Source: Dendrophyllia cribrosa
Lineage: Eukaryota > Cnidaria > Anthozoa > Scleractinia > Dendrophylliidae
Length of the DNA: 64,000 nucleotides
NCBI GenBank assembly: GCA_024195265.1
Contig: JAJLRJ010000011.1
Coordinates: forward strand, 5,647,361 to 5,711,360
Direction: 5' to 3'
A program made the position numbers and the translations under genes. Of this stretch, positions 28,129-40,970 are shown piece by piece (position 1 is the stretch's first letter; the number at the start of each line of letters is the position of its first letter). The notes beneath the pieces were generated by a model, which ran no database searches, was not told the origin of the DNA, and saw nothing but the letters and a program-made list of their open reading frames with translations.

Positions 28129-30634
28129 GGCCGGTTCTCACTAGGGCTCTTAAGTGCACTTGAAGCACAGGGAGCAGAGGAGCCAAATTTGACCTTTACG
28201 CGTTCGATCTTCGATCTGTTGTTTACGAGTCTGTTTTTCGACCCAGCGGGACCCTAAGCATAATCGGAGCTTTCCGTTGGGTAACCGCAGCTTGCTGACT
28301 GTGTGCGCCACAAAATCGTTACGCAGTAATAAGAGAGACAAGGGAGGAAACAGATTTGAGCCTAATTTTTGATCCCCGATCACACGCTTATGATTCAATA
28401 AAAAGTTCTCATTTTCGGCATGTAACTTAATATGGACAATCTCTGGACAGCTTTTTAACAATTTCGATGAAGAGATCCATTAAACACTCCTTTTCGTGAT
28501 CGCTCTTTATGGCGTTCAAAGTTGACTTTCGTAGGATGTGGACCGCAACATACTGGTGACGGAAATACGTCATACGAGAGGTGTGCGCATGACCGGAAGC
28601 CTTTGGCATGAGTTTATTCATCTGAACATGTTAGCGTCTTTTCCACGAAAACATGCCATCTTTTCCGGAATATCTTCGATCAGTGCAATTCGGTGATTGT
28701 TTTTGTCCGCTAGGTGAATATTGTTAATAATGTGAATATTATAAAGGTCTGCGAAGGAAACAGGCAAGCTCGATAAAATGTAAGGACGTGGTGGAATTCG
28801 AATCCTTGTGGAATCAAGGCATGTCTGATGCAAGGTGAGAAGTTTTCACGCTTCTTGTGGTCCATGCTCTTGTGGTCCGTCTAAGCTTTTAATGTCAAGC
28901 TGATTGAAACGTCCGTTAAAACCCATATGATTGTTTTGGCTAAGCTGTAGATGAATTCAGGGCCACTTCTTGCGTTGACACTTCAGAAAAATATTATCTG
29001 TGACTAGCACTGTATACGTTCTGAGTTTCTTCGCATGCAATGAGCTTCACTAGACGACATTATAAGATATTCCTCATTCGCAACGCGTTTTCTTTTCAAA
29101 TCTCACTCCGCTCCGATCAGCTGCCGCGTTGTTTTGAATTTTAAACGGTTGGCGTAACTTCCGTTTTATTGACGGCATGTCAATTTCGGAGTTTTTACTT
29201 CCGTCACCAGTATGTTGCGGTCCACATCCAATGAATCACGTGGTACTAGGTTTCTTCCCTTGTCTCCTTTTCTTCTCGGTACTTCGTGCCTCGCTCGGAA
29301 AGCTTACGCTTTCCGGAAAGCGCCGGATCACGCTTGGGGTCCCGCTGGGGAAAAAACTCGAAAACAACATATCGAATAACGCAAGACACAGCGCGCGTAT
29401 AAAGCTCAAAGATCGAACGCGTATTAGGTCAAATTTGGCTCCTCTGCTTCCTGTGCTTGAAGTGCATTTGGTACGTCATTGTAGTGTGAACTCCTTTCTG
29501 AGAGCGTTTTCTAAGTCTGACTTAATTACATGTTTAAATCTCTTTGTAAAATGTATCAGAGGTAAAAATTAATATCAGCTGAATGTAATTAGAAAGTTAA
29601 ATAATTTTCAGTAGTTCCTTTTCTAAAAGCTCCATATTTCCCATTTTTTTTTTTTTACCAAAAACGTCTTTTTGAATGGCACGTGCTGTTGGTTTGTGCG
29701 AATCACCCAAGTGTAGCTCGCGTACTTGGAGTGTGAACGTTTTAATGACCGCACTTATTGGATTCTTTGTTGCCCTGGCGATATGCGTAAAACAAAGGAA
29801 TCCAAGTGCAGTTCAAAATAAGGTCTACCCTTTACTTGGGAGCGCACATGACCAACGACAGTAAAGTCGTGCAGCCATGCAGCTAAAAGCACGTGGGCGC
29901 GCAACTTCGAATTCCACAGGGAACGAGCTCTCTGCGTTTTGGTTAACGATTCGGAGTCACGGGCGACTTCTAAAAGACTCTCAAGCAGGATCTCAAGTTT
30001 TACTTTAGCTGTTGTATAGAGCGTTTTCACTCACGTGACCTTCAGTCCCGTGGGACTCAAATGACAAAGGCCATGGCAGCCATGTTGGTGTTCCTAACAA
30101 AAGAAGTTAATTAAAATTATTTTGTACGGGAACACCAATATGGCGGCTATGATGTCTAGTGAAAACGCTCTATTGGAAGGCGTATTTCAAGCCGACTGAG
30201 GGTAAAAAAGTCTAATATGTTGAGAAAAAAAAGTTGTAGTCTAATTCTCAGGCTTAGCCAATCAAAAACACTACAGCCATGCGTGCATTCAATACTCATG
30301 AATACAAAAACATGTTTTTAAGGCAAGCACAAAAGTGCTGAGACGATTTTTTGCTGAATTAAATTCAAATAAAGCTTGACTTGATAAGAAAAATTATTTT
30401 ACTATCGACTTAGCGTTTTATGCATATCGTACTTTAGTCCTGAAACTTTGTTTATCAAGCTAATCAACTGCATACTAACTTGTGCTCGCAAGCAATTTGC
30501 ATCTAGACACGCAAGCTGTTGGCAGTCATGCCTGAAAATCTGATCTGTTGTCTCGTCTTTCCAAAGCAGACCTCAAGTCTACTTGATTTCCAAGTGCACT
30601 TCAAGTGCACTTTGGTCCCTGGTGTGAACCGGCC
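28129..30634. mobile_element. 2.5-kb non-autonomous DNA element inside the LINE
   Basis: Ends GGCCGGTTCTCACTAGGG and CCCTGGTGTGAACCGGCC with a second inverted block (CACTTGAAGTGCA type), flanked by TA. Internal inverted blocks at about 28150-28250/29400-29490 and about 28530-28570/29200-29235 show further foldback structure. No convincing transposase ORF. Confidence 0.55.
30019..30171. mobile_element. short MITE (GAGCGTTTTCACT ends)
   Basis: TIR GAGCGTTTTCACT and its complement, flanked by TA. 153 bp, nested in the 2.5-kb element. Confidence 0.65.
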
Positions 30635-30654
30635 TAATATGACACTACACGGAC

Positions 30655-31974
30655 TACACAGACGTACGATTACATTAATAGATTTACTAATATTTACTTT
30701 GCCCGCGACCGAGAATCCGTTTCCGAACTACTTAAATTTCTAAATGATTTCAACATTCTTTCTGGGTTGGAAATAAATACTGCTAAAACTGAAGCAATGT
30801 GGCTAGGACAATCGAAAAACAATCATGACACCCCTTTTGGTTTCAAATCGCCAAAAGAACTGGAATATTTTTAATTTTTTCAAAATCAAACAGAAGCGGA
30901 AGAGCTCAACTTTGGAACCAAAATTCGAGATTGAGAGAAAACATTAAATACCTGGCAAAAAAGAAAACTTACGTTGTACGGAAAAATCAATATTGTTAAA
31001 ACATTAGGGCTCTCTAAACTGACTTTTAACGCTTCCGTTTTAAATGTGCCAAAACATTATATACAACAAATAAATAAAATTATTTTCAGTTTCATTTGGA
31101 ACGGTAAACCCGCAAAAATTAAAAAAGTACTATTATCGCAGAAAAAAAAGAAGGTGGCCAAAATGTGCGATTTTGAAATTATGGAGAAAGCGTTGAAAAT
31201 TGCTTGGATTAGCAGAATTCAAAGTCAATCATCTGCTTCTTGGAAAATTATTCCTAACCATTGTGTAAATCATCACGGTAACTATGTAACCAAATTACTT
31301 AAGCTAGAGAGCCTCCCTATTTTTTATCGTACGATTCTTGATTATTGGGGCGACTTCAAAAACTTACCTGATTGTATTACTACTAATATTGAAAATGAAA
31401 TTATATGGAACAACTGTAATATTTTAATTGATAAAAAGCAAGTTTTTTTTTATAGAAAATGGTTCTCAAAAATGTTATTTATGTGCAAGATTTACTAAAT
31501 GAACAAGGCAACGTCTGTAACTTTTCAGAATTCAAAACAAAGTTTAATTTAGATGTACCCTTTACAAAGTTTTATGCTCTTAATAATGCCATTCCTCGCG
31601 CGTGGAAAAATGCCTTAAAACTGCATGGTCAAAACAACCTTAACGATACTTCTACCACATCTCTAATCACAAGTTCTATTTATTCCGCAATCTTAAAAAA
31701 AAAAAAAACACTTTCGTACCACCAACCTCTCAAACTAAATTTTACGATATGGCTTTTTAGAAAATAATGTTCATAAAGTTTATCAAATGCCTATAAGTTA
31801 CAAAAGAAGTTAAACTCATAATGTTTCAACACAAAACTATACACAACATACTCCCTACTCAAAAAAGCCTTTACCGTGACGGTATCTCTGAAAGTGATCT
31901 TTGTCCGTTATGTGGGTGTGAGAAGCAAACTTTAAACCATATGTTAATCCTATGCAGTAAATCACTCTCCTTCT
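30655..31974 (+). pseudogene. L1-like reverse-transcriptase ORF remnant
   Basis: A broken coding stretch in several frames. It has an RT tail (ARDRESVSELLKFLNDFN), a post-RT region (LSKLTFNASVLNVPKHYI; FSFIWNGKPAKIKK) and a C-terminal cysteine motif (LCPLCGCEKQTLNHML) ending at the target duplication. This order is characteristic of L1-clade ORF2. Many frameshifts and stops; it is not functional. Confidence 0.75.
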
Positions 31975-32176
31975 GGAGATAACATTTACGCTAACGTGTT
32001 TCGTCTGGCTGTGATCGAAACTACCGCGTGAGATAGTTCAATCACGCTCAGAGCAAACATGTTTCGATCATGATTCGCGCAATGCGCCGCCTGAGGTTTA
32101 CATGTTTCACAGTGAAACATGTTTCATTCGTGATCAGACTAAACATGTTTTGCCGTAGTGGGAACACAGCATTAAA

Positions 32177-32790
32177 TGCTTACATGCTTGATTCGGGACT
32201 TAGCAACTGCTTCACGTGTATTATTTCTGGCTCTCCAACCAAACAAGTTTCCCCGGTTCGTTCAACTCTCTGCAAAAAACATATATTAACATCAAAATAT
32301 GTTAACCACGCTATGCGTTACCTAAACTTAATTTGCAAATAGAAGAGTTTACACGGGTCCGTGGAGATATGAAATTTCTCTTCGAGTGTTCTCAAACTCA
32401 ATAATTCATGACGAGAACCTCGTTTTTCAACCCACTTCTTGGTGTTGGGATATCGTGATGAAACACTCTTCCGCGTGTTTTTATATATAACAAGAGAAAT
32501 TTCATATCAACAAGCAGCCATACAATACTTATTTTTTAATTATATAAACGACATTATGTACGAAGTTTTAAGCAATTTTTATGAAGATTTTCGAAAACTC
32601 TCCTTATACTGTCCGAGGGTTGTACGAACGTTTCCGATCATTTCCCGAAAATTGTCGAGAAGATTCGAAGATGTTTTGACAGCAGGCCGACACCTTCTAA
32701 CTCGTTTGACATTTAGAGCAGTTTTCAGTTGAGTGTCGTAAAACCAAAACCAAGTGAGTTATCATTTCAACCAATAATCAAAACTGTATA
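32177..32790. other. gene-free stretch with a small inverted repeat
   Basis: GATATGAAATTTCTCT at about 32367 recurs inverted at about 32495-32510. No supported gene. Confidence 0.4.
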
Positions 32791-33049
32791 ACCCTCGGAC
32801 GTACACGCAAAGTTATACCCCCACCGTGGTACAGGAAGAGGGTTTTTGCGATGTTGCAATATTTCGGAAAAATTTTACGTCTAAAAGATAACTTGAGATG
32901 TGCTCTACAAGATAAGGTAAATATTATGGGTTGTGGCGCTGCTGGGGGTCGTGACGTCATCCAAAATGGCCGCCATCTTGGATTTTACTAAAAATTCAAA
33001 TTTATCGGAAAAATGCGGAAATTACAAATACTCTTGTCTGTCCGAGGGT
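32791..33049. mobile_element. MITE with ACCCTCGGAC ends
   Basis: Ends ACCCTCGGAC and GTCCGAGGGT, flanked by TA. 259 bp. Confidence 0.6.
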
Positions 33050-33357
33050 TAAGCAAATACATGTCGCGTGCGAGCAAGTCACAAATGTTTTGGTTTTACT
33101 TCTGATTGGTTGATAAAGTGGCACGAGATATTTTAGCCAATCGCAAAGCGTAACAATGCAAAATCAAGTCAATTGTGAAATTACTTTCGACACTCAATTG
33201 AAAACCTCTCTAATGAGGGAAAACATTGTAGTTAACGTGAATAATTGATATATTCTCTTCGCAGTGAAGATATAATTGCCATCTTTAAAAATTGGGCCGC
33301 GCCACACAAAAAGGGCCCAGATGACATGGCACGTGATTTCGAGTAATTTGCATTTAA

Positions 33358-33580
33358 AGGGATAGTATCACGAGGTTCCACGCGCGGCACTGTTCACTAT
33401 TCTTGCACCGGAATTTTGGACATATCACTGTTAAAAGTGATTTTTTTTTCTTTTGGCTATCAAAACGGATTTTTTGATTCAACAAATACCTCCACTTCTC
33501 GACGGCCTTTTTGAATTTGCGGAATCAAACTTGAAAAGTGGGCCGACGTTTTCAAGTTTCGACCTCGTGATACTATCCCT
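33358..33580. mobile_element. MITE with TTAA target duplication (piggyBac-like), copy 2
   Basis: Inverted copy of 20631-20855 with TTAA on both sides. Ends AGGGATAGTATCACGAGG and complement. Confidence 0.85.
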
Positions 33581-34055
33581 TTAAATCCGCTGCTCAAAAT
33601 GGCGGAAGCCTTGCGGTATGTGCATTCAAGGCGCGATTTTTACGGTTTTAATTTTTATTTCCGGACTTTTTTCGCTTCCACCATATTATTTAGGGATTGA
33701 AGTGGGCAAAAAAGCTGAAAACTCAAAATCGAGAAAAAACAAGGCAAAATGGTTATGAAACTTTAGAAATGTCTTTCTTTGACGTTTTTATTATCGTTTT
33801 TCGGCCTTGACCGTGCACAACCACAAAAGATGTTCAACTTTTGTTCGAGGAACTGACCAATAGAAATGTTTCCATTAAGTTCATTCAGTCATGCCATGTG
33901 ATCGAAAAACAAAAGATGTATACGGTCAAGTACAGTTCAACATAAATTGTAGCTCCTTTGTTATCGCCATTGAAGTCTGCAAGGTTTCATAATCAGTCCC
34001 TCGATTAACTATGCTTTACAAGTGCCGAGATATGATATATTCGCGGTGGATAATA

Positions 34056-34283
34056 GGGGACTTTAGATCGGACGACGAGTACGAGATTGAGTACGAGTAC
34101 GACTTTTGAATTTAAAGCCAGACACGTCCCCAGAGCTGTCGGTCCTTCCTGTTGCAAACCAGAAGATAAGAAGACTCTAGGTATAAAATTTGTGTGGCAA
34201 ATGGTTATTTAGAGTACGCGAACTAAGTTTTAAAAGTAGTACTCGTACTCAATCTCGTACTCGTCGTCTGATCTAAAGTCCCC
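34056..34283. mobile_element. MITE with GGGGACTTTAGATC ends
   Basis: TIRs of about 45 bp (GGGGACTTTAGATCGGACGA), flanked by TA. The inner part has GAGTACGAG repeats. Confidence 0.7.
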
Positions 34284-34322
34284 TAATAATGCTGAATAAT
34301 ACTCGCATTACAAAAAAAATAC

Positions 34323-34469
34323 CTCGTAAACGCCACGTGTGGACTGGAACCATTTCTTTCGGCCTTCTAGGCAAAGAAGAACAGCAAATCTTGTCAAGAT
34401 GAACACGAGGCAGAAGTAGGTCGGAAGAAGGCCAACCACTTTAGAAATCAACAACGTTTTTGCGTCACC
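34323..34469 (-). CDS. internal exon, membrane helix plus basic loop (candidate host gene)
   Basis: The 147-nt block (49 codons, phase 0/0) has a minus-strand acceptor tttatag and a donor gtattt. It encodes GDAKTLLISK, a helix (LLPTYFCLVFILTRFAVLLC), then a basic, aromatic tail (EGRKKWFQSTRGVYE). The phase agrees with the exons at 40971-41045 and 50485-50592. Confidence 0.55.
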
Positions 34470-34534
34470 CTATAAACAATTGAATAAGTTACCATAGTTT
34501 CAAAACAAACATCGAACTCTACAGAAAGTAATCA

Positions 34535-35310
34535 AATGGATAGTGTCCTGCCGAAAACTGAGCAATATTTCGCTTATCTTTTTTTTTTTTTTTTCATGTT
34601 ATATCGCCAAATGCCACCGAACATACAACTTAATTGGATACAACGATCCTATAGAGCAAAACAGAAGCAGTAGTTTAGAGATAAAGTGCAGGATTGCAAC
34701 GATGGAAGTCGATCACAGTTCATCAAATTTGATTTGCCCCCCCCCCCCCCCCCCCCCCCACCCCGCACCTCTTTAATTATTTTTGGTGATTTGTTCTTCC
34801 TATTTCGAGATAATAAAGCAAGCTTGGATGTTCTGACTCAAAACGTGGAACAAAGTAAGATAACATGCTTCAGTCTAACGTACCGTACTAGGGTTAAAGG
34901 AACAGTGACCCGGCTGAAATATCGTGTTTTCATGATTATGGCCAGGAGCTTGGTTTAAGCTTGCTTTATTATCTTGAAATTGGAAGAATTTCAAACCATC
35001 ACTAATAGTGTTAGAAGCAAAGAAATATGAACTAAACAGACAACATAACGGCTAGAAAAGTCAAAATTTCACAAGAATGGCAAGTTTGATTAATTGACAG
35101 GCGATCAATAAATCAAATTTCATGAACTGTAATCCTCTCCAATCCTTGCAATCCTGCGCTTTATCTCCAAACTACTGCTTTTGTTTTGCTCTATAGAATC
35201 TTTTATCCAACTAAATTGTATATTTGGAGGCATTTGGCGATATAACGTGGAAATATTAAAGGCAAGCGAAATTTTGCTATTTCGCTGGGACAGTGTTCCT
35301 TTTCCTTTTA
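34535..35310. repeat. large foldback element with poly-C centre
   Basis: Arms of about 150 bp (left about 34540-34700, right about 35140-35300) share inverted words such as GCAAAACAGAAGCAGTAGTT and CGCCAAATGCC. A C run lies at 34737-34758. The outer end agtgtcctgcc pairs with ggacagtgt. Confidence 0.6.
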
Positions 35311-35920
35311 AGAGAACATCAGTTTACTTTTCAAAGTTTTTCTTAGATCAGTAAGTCCGTTAATGTGGGCCGTTAATGTGGGCCGTTACTTTCGGGTGGG
35401 CCGTTACTTTAGGGTGGGCAGTTAATTTCGGGAATTGCAATCAAGATTAAGAATGAACGGTAATCCTCACTTGAAAAATACTCCGGCACTGGAATGTAAT
35501 TGCAACTTTAAAACAAAACCTGTGTAAAGAAAACAAACCTCCTGTAACAGATTGAAGAAAATAATCAGGTTATTTAAAAATTATAAATTGCTGAATGATC
35601 AGTGATAATTCTAAGACTGATGGCTCTACCACCCCTCGTCATCGGATAACTAACGCTTTACTTGAGTTTGTAGCTCAGTGGTAGAGTGTTTGCAATGGAA
35701 TCGCAAAGGTCATGGCCTGAATTGTTTTGGTTAGGTTCTTTAATTGCAACACTTTTAAGTTGTTGTACAACTGCGATAATCAGATTCTCTTTGACAATCT
35801 TGAATCTAATGTTATAATTATAATAGAAATCATCACTTCTGGATCAACTGAACGTCTTAAACGATGTCCTCGAATTTATTGAGTTATTTATAACCATGTA
35901 TCATCCTAAAATGCCATTAG
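35311..35920. other. minisatellite and tRNA-like fragment, no gene
   Basis: A short tandem repeat (GGGCCGTTA units) spans 35365-35425. A tRNA-like head (GTAGCTCAGTGGTAGAG) lies at about 35671. Confidence 0.5.
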
Positions 35921-36044
35921 CGGCGAACCATTCGATTTCTGAGGGAGAGGTTGGGTGTTGCAAGCCAACTCTCTTGCTTGGGCATGTGTTGAGAATGGAT
36001 CCTACAGCGCATGCAAGAACAGCCCTGACCTGAACTCCGGAGGG
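35921..36044 (+). pseudogene. LINE ORF C-terminal remnant, left half
   Basis: Reads LLGHVLRMDPTAHARTAL, one stop, then TPEG, the usual end region of CR1/RTE-type LINE proteins. The reading continues at 50084 after the 14-kb insertion. Confidence 0.6.
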
Positions 36045-36110
36045 TTATTTACCCTTGCACCAAAAGCCTGGTTAAACCAGGGTTAACCAGGGTCCAAGCC
36101 TGGTTGAATC

Positions 36111-36860
36111 AACCAGGGTTTCCTGGTTCTCAAACCAGGCTAACCAGGCTTGAACCCAATGTGCAAAAAGCCTGGTTAACCCGGGTATTCCTGGCAAGCC
36201 TGGTAAGCCTGGTTTATCTAAGAACCAGGTAAACCAGGCTTTAACCAGGCTCTAAAAAATTGGATGAACCAGGGTTTCCTGGTTCTCAAACCAGGCTAAC
36301 CAGGCTTGAACCCAATGTGCAAAAAGCCTGGTTAACCCGGGTATTCCTGGCAAGCCTGGTAAGCCTGGTTTATCTAAGAACCAGGTAAACCAGGCTTTAA
36401 CCAGGCTCTAAAAAATTGGATGAACCAGGGTTTCCTGGTTCAAAAACCAGCCTAACCAGGCTTGAACCCAATGTGCAAAAAGCCTGGTTAACCTGGGTAT
36501 TCCTGGCAAGCCTGGTTTTCCAAAGAACCAGGGAAACCAGGCTTTAACCAGGCTCTAAAAAAATTAGATTCAATCAGGTTTCCTGGCTCAAAAACCAGCC
36601 TATGACCAGGTTTGAACCCAATGTACAAAAAGCCTGGTTAACCTGGGTATTCCTGGCGAGCCTGGTAAGCCTGGTTTTCCAAAGAACCAGGTAAACCAGG
36701 CTTTAACAAGGCTCTAAAAATTAAGATGAACCATGGTTTCCTGGTTCAAAAACCAGCCTAACCAGGCTAGAATCCAATGTGCAGAAAGCCTGTATCAACC
36801 TGGGTTTTCCTTGTACTTACTACAGGCTGTAAGCCTGTTTTTTTTTTCAGAGTTAACCAG
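36111..36860. repeat. tandem array, about 156-bp unit, five copies
   Basis: The start word AACCAGGGTTTCCTGG recurs at 36111, 36267, 36423, about 36570 and about 36727. The units diverge progressively to the right. Each unit is itself dense in inverted CCTGGTT/AACCAGG words. Confidence 0.85.
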
Positions 36861-36899
36861 GGATACCAAGTTTTAACCCAGCTCTGAAAAGTTTACATG

Positions 36900-39120
36900 T
36901 AGTTAAACCCTGGTTAGCATATTGAACATTAATTTTAAGAATCCGCATGGTTACCAGGATTGTACAAAAAGCATGGTTCAAATTTAAATGCAAACAACCT
37001 CAATATTAATAAGCTTATTGCTGGTTTGTGACCGCAATGGGTCAGAGTCGGTTCAAGTCGGTTCAATTGGTACGAGAGTGCTATGGGTCACAATCAGGCC
37101 ATCGAGTACAACAAGTACAATTTGATAAAATGATTGAATTGTATTTGTCGACATACATTGAAGCACAAGGCAGCATAAAAGTGCACACACTGAGGGCATA
37201 GCTGCATTGTATTAAATGTGCTGGGCATGCTGGATACTATTGTGATGATCCAAAGCGGCACAGATTTAGAACAAAATTAATTCTCTTTTTCTCAATTAAT
37301 TAATTTTTTTTTTGCTTGATACAGGCAAAGGTAGCCCACAAATGACACTGGACACCTAACACCCAATTTAGAGAAAAATTTGGAAATATACATGAAACTG
37401 TCTACAATGTGCATTATGCATCTGGCAGCTGCAACTGTCTTTATAACAAATTATATTTACAGTGTACATGTATGTCTTATCTGTGTCCATGTGCTTTTGA
37501 TTGACCTGTTGTTTGACTTGCCTTGCACATCTACTGTACAGTATCTCTGAAAAATATGAACAATAGAATTAAGATAATTGGCCTACTATTACATGACAAA
37601 ACACAATGTTCCAGCTATAGTACATGCACATGCAGCTCAAAAAAAGTGAAAAAGGTGCTAATCAAATTTTTTGGAAAGAATCCTGCAAGTTATCAGAATC
37701 ATAACAGTTACTTTTTTTCCACTTTATCCCTATCCCCATATACCTGTACATGTAAAGTCCTGGGGTGAGGGGAATTCCACCAGGAACACTGTACTACAGT
37801 TCTGAGCCCTGGTCACATACTACAGTGTATGCTATCTGTCCTTAATTTGCCAGTACTGTTTTTTTGTTTTTATTTTTAATACTTCTAAATGTACCAGGAG
37901 TGTACATGTACAACAGGGGACATAATGTGGAACTTTATTTTTATTCAGAACATCCCAAAAGAAACCAAAACCATACAACTAGGCATACCTATCGATAGAG
38001 TGCCAACGAGGAAATGATTTTGATTTGTGTGGCAACGGAATTATGTTTTTGACAGTTTGGTGGCCCTTTGACCACACTCACCGAAGAAATAAAAAATGTC
38101 ATGCTTTGATCGGCTAACTGAAATCAAAAGCGCTGTAATGTTGTAGTAAACATTTCATATCAGACAATAAAGCAGCCAAGAAACGTTTTAAAAGCTATTG
38201 AAAACGTTTTAAAATGAGTAGAACGAGTAGAAAAAGGTTTGGAAATATGAAGCGTGCTGCAAAAGTTGAAATGGAGAATTCTTGTTCAAAGGCTAACCCT
38301 TTTACGTGTTTGTTCAAGCGTGAAACATGCAAGTCCGTTGCGTTACCGCCTTCATGTTTCTGCACGTGTAATCAAGATTTATTTTGCACAAAAACTTGTT
38401 TAGTCCGGTTGTTAAGCCTTTTCACTCGTTCGAATTATCGTCAGTTTGCTCGACAGAACGAATTTCCCTTGTTTGTGTGTGAAGAAGCGTGACGGTTTGT
38501 CTAGACAAACAAAGTTGCATATTTTACGCTTGAACAAATACCTAAAAAAGCGAGCCGTTCACGATGCTTTGTTTGGAAGGGAATTGTTGCAACGAAACAC
38601 GTTAATTAAAATGAAGATTCTGACGCTGACATTATTTTAGGAGTTTAAAACATGCGATATGTGCAAAATCTTTTTAAAATCAGTTTGTAATTTCAAGAAT
38701 TTCACTTCAGGAAGATTTTGGTCACGTGCTAGGCAACGGGTTCTTGGTGTGGCAATAACACGTCTTTTCATTGGCTCTAATAGTTCCCGCCTTGCAATTG
38801 GCTCAAACCAAAGTCTACATTACATTACATTACCTTACACTTTTTCAGGCTCGATCGAGAATTTTTCTGCCTTAGCACTTCCTCGCGCGGCACTATTCTC
38901 TGCCGCCTCGCCAGCCTCGCGTCTTCGCTCGGCTGGCTCGTTGGCAATAACATGTACTTTTATTAACCCTTAAAGAGGTTATACATTGTAAGAAACATGT
39001 ATATCCCATTCACTTTTGTATGAAAGTACCCCCAGGGGTAAAGAGAACCACATTAAATAATGCAAAGTACATGTAGTTCCCCAGACAGAATGAGCCACAA
39101 CCCAGTCACGAGTAACCCCC
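36900..39120. other. gene-free interior of the 14-kb element
   Basis: AT-rich, with several TACATGTA octamers (36894, 37465, 37747, 37903, 39068). ORFs here have no recognisable features. Confidence 0.5.
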
Positions 39121-39337
39121 CCCCCCCCCCCCCCAAAAAAAAACAACAACAACAACAACTGCTTACAAACACTGAATGCCACAAAAATGCTAACTGCCAA
39201 ATAAAGGCTAACACTATAATGCCAACAAATAACCTGAAATGCTAACTTACAGTGGTACAAACTGCCATAGAAAAGCCACTATTGCAAGGGCAGGGGACAA
39301 GGCCAACAATGTTTGCTCCTCGTAGTTAACTACCAGG

Positions 39338-39382
39338 CCGCAAAATTTTCCTCGTACACGGTGTACGAGGAAAATTTTGCGG
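39338..39382. repeat. perfect short hairpin
   Basis: CCGCAAAATTTTCCTCGTAC followed directly by its complement. A related single arm (GAGGAAAATTTTGCGG) lies at about 39812-39827. Confidence 0.7.
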
Positions 39383-39939
39383 ATTGCCGACTGAATTTGT
39401 TTTGCGGAAGGAAATTTTTGCGGATCGAGACAGCTAAAATTTCTGCTGGGAGGATTGTTTGCGGATTTCTGGTCAAGTATAAATAAAATTCAAGGCAGTA
39501 TGGGTATTCAATTGTAATTTTACTTCCTGACCGGAGGTTTCTATAGTTCCCATAGTAATGGTTGCTGTTCTAGTGCCAACATAAACATAAAAAACGAGAA
39601 AACCTGAGTGGATTACATGTATTGTACGTTCTTGTAAAAATGTATTAGTCAATTATACTAACAGTCTCTGGTTCTTTTGAGGACGTGTCTGGAGTTGAAT
39701 CAGGAATACAGATGACTGTTGCGCCGGTCGCCTCAAAGTTATGTGAGCAATATGTTCACTGTTAAAACAAGATTTACTAATTTTTCTGCGAGAGTATTCA
39801 TTGTATTGCTGCGGAGGAAAATTTTGCGGGAGTTTTTTTTTTTGCGATCGAAGGAAATCCGCAAAAATTAACTCCTGCAAAATTAAACTCCTACACGGTA
39901 TGTTAGATTGCATTTAACTGCATGGCAAAGGCAAAGTCG

Positions 39940-40212
39940 CACACGAGCCACGGATGGCCCACACGGCCGGAGCTTAACCCGGTTTCTGTAGCATGGAGCA
40001 ACTAGGAATATTGCTACTCCCCCCTGGATGGGATGCTAGTCCATCGCAGGGTTACCCCCAGCATTTTGTCGCCGGTACCCATTTATACACCTGGGTGGAG
40101 AGAGACAGTGTAGAGTAAAGTTTCTTGTCTAAGACGGCAGAGACCAGGCTCGAACCACCGACCTTCAGGTTGAAAGTCCAACGCGCTAACCACTAGACCA
40201 CCGTGCCTCCAC
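39940..40212 (-). repeat. tRNA-derived SINE
   Basis: On the minus strand the 5' end is tRNA-like, with box A (TGGTCTAGTGGTTAGCGCG) and box B (GGTTCGAGCCT). A body follows with CCTGCGATGGACTAGCATCC, a word I recognise from widespread metazoan SINEs. Confidence 0.75.
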
Positions 40213-40236
40213 GCATTTAACTGCATACAGTCATGT

Positions 40237-40710
40237 ATATGTTGTGGTTCAAATTTTTCTTTGGTTTAAAAATTTTCAAACTGGTTTAATTTTTATTTTC
40301 CTTTGTCTCAGATTCATCAACATAATCTCAGACAAAGGAAAATAAAAATTAATCTAGCCTGAGAAAACAGATGTCGTTTAGCGGCGCCAACGCTGGTTCC
40401 TCGTGAAATGGACGTCTGAGAAATGAGCGCAAAAATTCTTTACTTCTGACGTAATGGCTACCCAGATCTCGGTAGTGCTTCTGATTGGTTGAAACAAATT
40501 TCCTTCGCGGCACGCATGGATCATGCATCGAACTGATCCTGCCTACATGTACAATGAATTAATAAATTTGTTATTGTAAATTTGATTTCATTACTCGTTT
40601 CAATAATCCGCTCCAGTGTTGACGCCGCGAAATGACGTCTGTTTTTTCAGGCTAAAATTAAACCGGTTTGAAAATTTTCAAAGCAAAGAAAAATTTGAAC
40701 CACAACATAT
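40237..40710. repeat. foldback element with inner palindrome
   Basis: Outer arms ATATGTTGTGGTTCAAATTT and complement enclose an inner pair (TTTTATTTTCCTTTGTCT and complement at about 40290-40350). A related palindrome lies at 47694-47783. Confidence 0.65.
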
Positions 40711-40970
40711 TTATGTAAAAAATGCCAACAAAAGTAAAAGGGGAATCCTACAAAATTAATACAAGACTTTTTAATCATCTCAGTGTTTACAAACAGTCCC
40801 ACAATGCAATTCAAAAAGGGTCTTGACCTGACCTCCTGCACAACCTCAAAGTGGCCAATACATGTAGATGCTAAAAGCACTGCCAGCAATACATGTATAT
40901 GCAGCCCTTTGTTTCCTATTACATGACCAATTTAAATGTATGAGAAAATGAGCGATTACATATAGCTTAC

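Larger units (their letters stand above)
28065..31974 (-). mobile_element. LINE (L1-like) insertion with 15-bp target duplication and inverted 5' part
   Basis: GGAGATAACATTTAC occurs at 28050-28064 and 31975-31989 as a target duplication. At the left a T9 run and AATAAA-type signal read on the minus strand as a poly-A 3' end. At the right the coding remnant runs on the plus strand. This is the arrangement of a twin-primed, 5'-inverted L1. A DNA element (28129-30634) sits inside. Confidence 0.6.
27788..32176. mobile_element. foldback element split by a LINE insertion
   Basis: Left end AATGCTGTGTTCacatc with AAACATGTTTAG, and right end the complement (AATGCTGTGTTCCC...AAACATGTTTAG). The original element was short. 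Most of the span is the insertion 28065-31974. Confidence 0.5.

Noticed and set aside
36111..36860. CRISPR-like array
   Set aside because: The units are 156-bp tandem minisatellites that abut without spacers, in a eukaryotic transposon end.
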